A model generated the notes under the pieces. That model was not told where the DNA came from and did no database searches. It worked only from the letters and a program-made list of their open reading frames with translations. DNA of 64,000 nt from Allomuricauda sp. (lineage in GTDB: Bacteria > Bacteroidota > Bacteroidia > Flavobacteriales > Flavobacteriaceae), in assembly GCF_002699205.1 (NCBI RefSeq), contig NZ_PABT01000044.1, positions 1 to 64,000 of the forward strand, read 5' to 3'. Shown piece by piece: positions 61,298-64,000 of this stretch. The position numbers were made by a program, and so were the translations under genes. Every line of letters begins with the position of its first letter. Positions within the stretch are counted from its first letter, which is position 1.

Positions 61298-61965
61298 CCC
61301 TTTTTGATGACCATTAAATGTCTGCTGTTTTTTGAAGGAGAATACTTAGACAGACATAGAATTAAACTTCCCCAGAAGATAGATGAATGTTCAAATTCAA
61401 TTTTGTGATTTCATAAAAAATCGTGGCAATACACTGTTAATTGGATTCCTTTTAAAGAAAAGAACCATAATGCAAAGAAAGAATAAAGAAATCTCCAGTT
61501 GCTTGCCAATCCCAATCGACCTGGAACCGATAATTTCTTCAAGGATTCCCATTACCTAATAGGATATATCATTTTTAATGAAAGCTGGTCAAAACATGAA
61601 AATGTTTAAAACAGGTAATAAATAGGCAACTTTTTTATGGTATCGAAATCCAGCACAATTAATAGAATACGGGGATATCATATCTATTAAAAGAGATCGA
61701 AAAGGATTACCCAGATATTAAGGGATGTTCCTCAGCCTATCCTGCAACACTCTTCATGGGTCGAATAATTCATCCATAATAAAATGATAAAAATGAAAAC
61801 AGCTAATAGTCAAACCTTAAAAATCAGCCATCTCATTACTGATTGCTATTTCAATGGAACACATAGCAAGTGAACAGAGGAATTTTCAATGGAAAGAGTA
61901 TATATTAAAAAACTCAAATGGCCGAATTTTGATTAAAAACACAACTGGTATAATCCTAATTAATG
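61298..61965. other. AT-rich gap between two divergent regulated operons
   Basis: 668 bp with no convincing gene. Two tiny plus-strand ORFs were considered: 61470-61559 (29 codons, MQRKNKEISSCLPIPI...) and one at about 61795 (26 codons, MKTANSQTLKISHLIT...). Neither has a leader, signal peptide or promoter box at the fixed distance. It may contain decayed coding DNA or untranslated leader sequence. Confidence 0.4.
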
Positions 61966-62024
61966 GCATTTTATAAAATGCGTAAACACCTCTCTCGGAC
62001 CGCGGAAATATCTCCCTAGTTTTA
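61966..62024 (+). promoter_or_regulatory. Regulatory site C: palindrome plus promoter box before the 69-aa peptide operon
   Basis: GCATTTTATAAAATGC (61966-61981) lies 51 bp (start to start) before TAGTTTTA (62017-62024). The following bases match site D. The peptide ATG at 62070 is 45 bp beyond the box, close to the 44 bp of site A and 37 bp of site B. Confidence 0.6.
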
Positions 62025-62069
62025 TCCCGCCTATAGGAAATTAATTGTTAAACTTTAAACTTGTAAAAA

Positions 62070-62279
62070 ATGAAAAAATTATTTTTATCATTAGCAGTAG
62101 TATTATTATTTTCTGGAAGCGCATTGAATGCATCCAGCCCCGAAACCCCTCTTTTAGAGGAAGACCTTGCTAATTGTGCTGGCTATGCAACTACCGTTGG
62201 TTTAATTTATGCGGGTGAGGGCCTTAATTATTGGGAAGGATATTTTGCCGGTTATGGGTATTGTCTTGAAAACCTGTAA
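62070..62279 (+). CDS. Small secreted two-cysteine peptide, 69 aa
   Basis: Sec signal peptide MKKLFLSLAVVLLFSGSALNA, then a short acidic linker (SSPETPLLEEDLAN) and a compact C-terminal part (CAGYATTVGLIYAGEG, NYWEGYFAGYGYC) with two Cys that could form a disulphide, and many Gly and Tyr. No family is recognised. It is the first gene of an operon with a GLPGLI protein and a TonB-receptor-like protein, under a promoter of the same type as the double-glycine peptide. A secreted signal or bacteriocin-like peptide fits the context; this is inference. Confidence 0.75.
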   Translation: MKKLFLSLAVVLLFSGSALNASSPETPLLEEDLANCAGYATTVGLIYAGEGLNYWEGYFAGYGYCLENL

Positions 62280-62297
62280 TAATCATAAGTTATAACT

Positions 62298-63032
62298 ATG
62301 AAAAAAACACTTATCGTCACCGTTCTTTCATTCATAAGTTACTTTGGCTTTGGTCAAGGAAATTCAGGAGAAGTACACTATAAGGTAAGTGCCGTAGCGT
62401 CTTATGATGATTACGAAGCATCTAAGGGTCCAATTTATAATGAGCTTAAACAGGGGATACTATCCAACATTGTAAACTTGGATTTCTTATTGCAATTTAA
62501 CCAGACCAAATCTGAATTTGGTCTGGTTAAAAATTTACCTTTGGATATGGAGGATTTCCACGCAAAGATAACCGTTGACCTTTCTAGAGGCAAAAGCAAA
62601 TTTTATACGGACTTCACGAAGAGGGCTCTTTTGGAACAGAAGGAGTTTTTGGGGGAGCAATTCATTATTGAGACACCTATTGAGGAATTTAATTGGACCC
62701 TAACAAACGAGCAAAAAAAACTGAAAGATTTTATATGTTATAAGGCTATTGGAGAAAGAACCTACCAAACCAAGGAACTTGAAATTAAAAAGGCTGAAAT
62801 GATTGCTTGGTACTGTCCTGAGATTCCATATGCCTTTGGCCCCTTCGAAGCTGTTGGTCTTCCAGGTTTGGTCATGGAGTTCCAAGTAGGTAACTTTATT
62901 TTTTCTGCCAATGAACTTAAGCTTGACAAGCGCAATGTGGAAATTACCCCGCCCAAAAAGGGTAAACTGATTTCATTGGAGGAGTACAATAATATATTAG
63001 GAAAAACGGCCGTTGGGGAAACGAGGTACTAA
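62298..63032 (+). CDS. GLPGLI-family secreted protein, with internal 16-bp inverted repeat
   Basis: 244 residues with signal peptide MKKTLIVTVLSFISYFGFGQ. The family hallmark GLPGLVMEF lies in FEAVGLPGLVMEF, with the typical YCPEIPYAFGPF just before it. GLPGLI proteins occur in flavobacteria beside TonB-dependent receptor-like genes, and their role is unknown. Positions 62496-62511 and 62516-62531 form a perfect 16-bp inverted repeat with a 4-nt loop inside the coding sequence. It follows the 69-aa peptide gene by 18 bp. Confidence 0.85.
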   Translation: MKKTLIVTVLSFISYFGFGQGNSGEVHYKVSAVASYDDYEASKGPIYNELKQGILSNIVNLDFLLQFNQTKSEFGLVKNLPLDMEDFHAKITVDLSRGKSKFYTDFTKRALLEQKEFLGEQFIIETPIEEFNWTLTNEQKKLKDFICYKAIGERTYQTKELEIKKAEMIAWYCPEIPYAFGPFEAVGLPGLVMEFQVGNFIFSANELKLDKRNVEITPPKKGKLISLEEYNNILGKTAVGETRY

Positions 63033-63051
63033 GTCTAGAAAAAGGGGGTGC

Positions 63052-64000
63052 ATTAGAACATTTTTTTTGGGGTGGGTATTTATAGTTTCCATTTATACCT
63101 ATTCCCAACAAATCGTTCTTTCCGGGGTAGTTCAAGATTCCTTGAAAAACAACCTGGTCAACACCAACATTTTGGCCTTCCCCAAAAGTCCCTATAAAAA
63201 CACGCGGTTTGCCATCAGCAACGAAAAAGGAGAATATGTGCTCCGGTTGGAAAAAGATGTCGTCTATTCCATTGAGTTGAGTTATCTCGGCTACCAAAGA
63301 CTCTCCTTCGAACACAAGGCCACCCGTGACCAAACCAAGGATTTCTTCTTGGTGCCCAAGACCGATGACTTGGACGAGGTGGTGTTGGAGTTTAAAATCC
63401 CCATTGAGGTCAAAGAAGATACCATAAGCTACCGAACTGATGCCTTTGTCACCGGAGAGGAGCGTAAACTTCGTGAAGTACTCAAAAAACTGCCGGGCAT
63501 TGAAGTGGACCGAGAGGGCAATGTCATGGCGCAGGGCAAAAAGGTTACCAAGGTGCTTGTGGAGAACGAGACTTTTTTCACAGGAAACAGCAAACTGGCC
63601 GTCAACAACATTCCCGCAGATGCCGTGGAGCAGGTGCAGGTGCTGGACAACTACAACAAGATCGGTTTCCTCAAAGAGCTACAGGATTCTGACGAGCTCG
63701 CCCTTAACATCAAGCTCAGGGAGGGAAAAAAGAAATTCACCTTTGGCGACATGGAGGCGGGCGGTGGTGTCAAGAATCGATATCTTGTCCATCCCAACCT
63801 GTTCTATTATAGCCCCAAGACTAATCTGAACTTTATTGGGGACCTGAACAATTTGGGCATTAAAAGTTTTACCCTATCAGATTATCTGGAGTTTAATGGT
63901 GGGTTCGGGAAGCTTATGGGCGATATCGGCAGCTATCTCTCCCTCATCAGGGACGACTTCTCCAAGTTTTTGACCAACAACGACTTTAAGGCTAACACTA
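63052..64000 (+). CDS. TonB-dependent receptor-like protein, cut by window edge, unusual start
   Basis: The frame is open from 63001 to the edge with no ATG before the signal-like segment FFLGWVFIVSIYTYSQ. ATT at 63052 would give IRTFFLGWVFIVSIYTYSQQ, and TTG at 63067 is an alternative; a frame error in the T8 run at 63061-63068 is possible. Mature sequence: carboxypeptidase-regulatory-like domain (VLSGVVQDSLKNNLVNTNIL, ELSYLGYQRLSFE), a plug-like region (KLREVLKKLPGIEVDREGNVMAQGKKVTKVLVENETFF, DAVEQVQVLDNYNKIGFLKEL), and the beginning of a barrel (GGGVKNRYLVHPNLFYYSP). It follows the GLPGLI gene directly, the usual pairing. Confidence 0.78.
   Translation, partial: MRTFFLGWVFIVSIYTYSQQIVLSGVVQDSLKNNLVNTNILAFPKSPYKNTRFAISNEKGEYVLRLEKDVVYSIELSYLGYQRLSFEHKATRDQTKDFFLVPKTDDLDEVVLEFKIPIEVKEDTISYRTDAFVTGEERKLREVLKKLPGIEVDREGNVMAQGKKVTKVLVENETFFTGNSKLAVNNIPADAVEQVQVLDNYNKIGFLKELQDSDELALNIKLREGKKKFTFGDMEAGGGVKNRYLVHPNLFYYSPKTNLNFIGDLNNLGIKSFTLSDYLEFNGGFGKLMGDIGSYLSLIRDDFSKFLTNNDFKANT

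Noticed and set aside
61214..61408. 64-codon frame across regulatory site D
   Set aside because: It runs through the palindrome and promoter box of the envelope operon and has no recognisable features.
61470..61559. 29-codon ORF in the gap between the two regulated operons
   Set aside because: No double-glycine leader, no signal peptide and no regulatory box; too short to support.
63440..63829. Long plus-strand frame rich in Arg/Ser/Trp
   Set aside because: It overlaps the receptor-like gene in another frame; the receptor frame has clear domain features.
1..64000. CRISPR array, tRNA or rRNA genes, riboswitches
   Set aside because: No regularly spaced repeats, no tRNA cloverleaf and no rRNA or known riboswitch core were noticed on reading; a covariance model search was not possible.

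Overview
The window looks like a chromosomal accessory region of a flavobacterium (Bacteroidota, Flavobacteriaceae). The grounds are a Bacteroidetes-type conjugation module (traE-traN, BfmA, RteC), a SusC/SusD pair, GLPGLI and DUF6520 proteins, TPR-AraC hybrid regulators, alpha-CTD-like and RteC proteins, and an absence of Shine-Dalgarno sequences. No rRNA or tRNA gene was seen, so genus is not assigned.

1-16 kb is an integrative/conjugative element backbone, read almost entirely on the minus strand: traE-F-G-I-J-K-M-N (type IV secretion), small accessory genes, ssb, radC, a cluster of inverted repeats that resembles an oriT, bfmA, relaxase, coupling protein and a serine recombinase. An IS256-family transposase is cut by the left edge. 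16-33 kb is plus-strand-dominated cargo: a peptidoglycan amidase, two lipoprotein plus outer-membrane-barrel cassettes, an EEP-fold protein and an HTH protein, a C39-peptidase ABC exporter with its HlyD partner and a TPR-AraC regulator. It also holds a 40-residue double-glycine-leader peptide gene not evident as a long ORF and a prolyl oligopeptidase lipoprotein, and ends with an rteC gene, which ties the cargo to an ICE.

33-41 kb holds MauE-like and DUF6520 genes and a SusC-SusD-zinc metalloprotease operon. 41-53 kb is a defence island: XRE regulator, TrlF-type PHP-ATPase, then a type I restriction-modification operon (hsdM, hsdS, two inserted genes, hsdR) closed by a putative abortive infection membrane protein. 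53-64 kb holds a second TPR-AraC regulator, an AraC protein, an envelope operon (secreted protein, lipoprotein, Lnt-like acyltransferase, HExxH protein) and a second secreted-peptide operon (69-aa Cys peptide, GLPGLI protein, TonB-receptor-like protein cut by the right edge).

The most interesting signal is regulatory. A 16-bp palindrome, consensus GCAWTTTATAAAATGC, lies exactly 51 bp (start to start) before a TAG(T/A)TT promoter box at four places: before the 26.2-kb lipoprotein operon, the double-glycine peptide, the 61.1-kb envelope operon (minus strand) and the 69-aa peptide operon. This suggests one regulon joining an exporter, two peptide genes and an envelope-modifying operon, and therefore a possible undescribed peptide export/reception system carried on a mobile element. 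All functional statements are from sequence reading alone; no database search was run.
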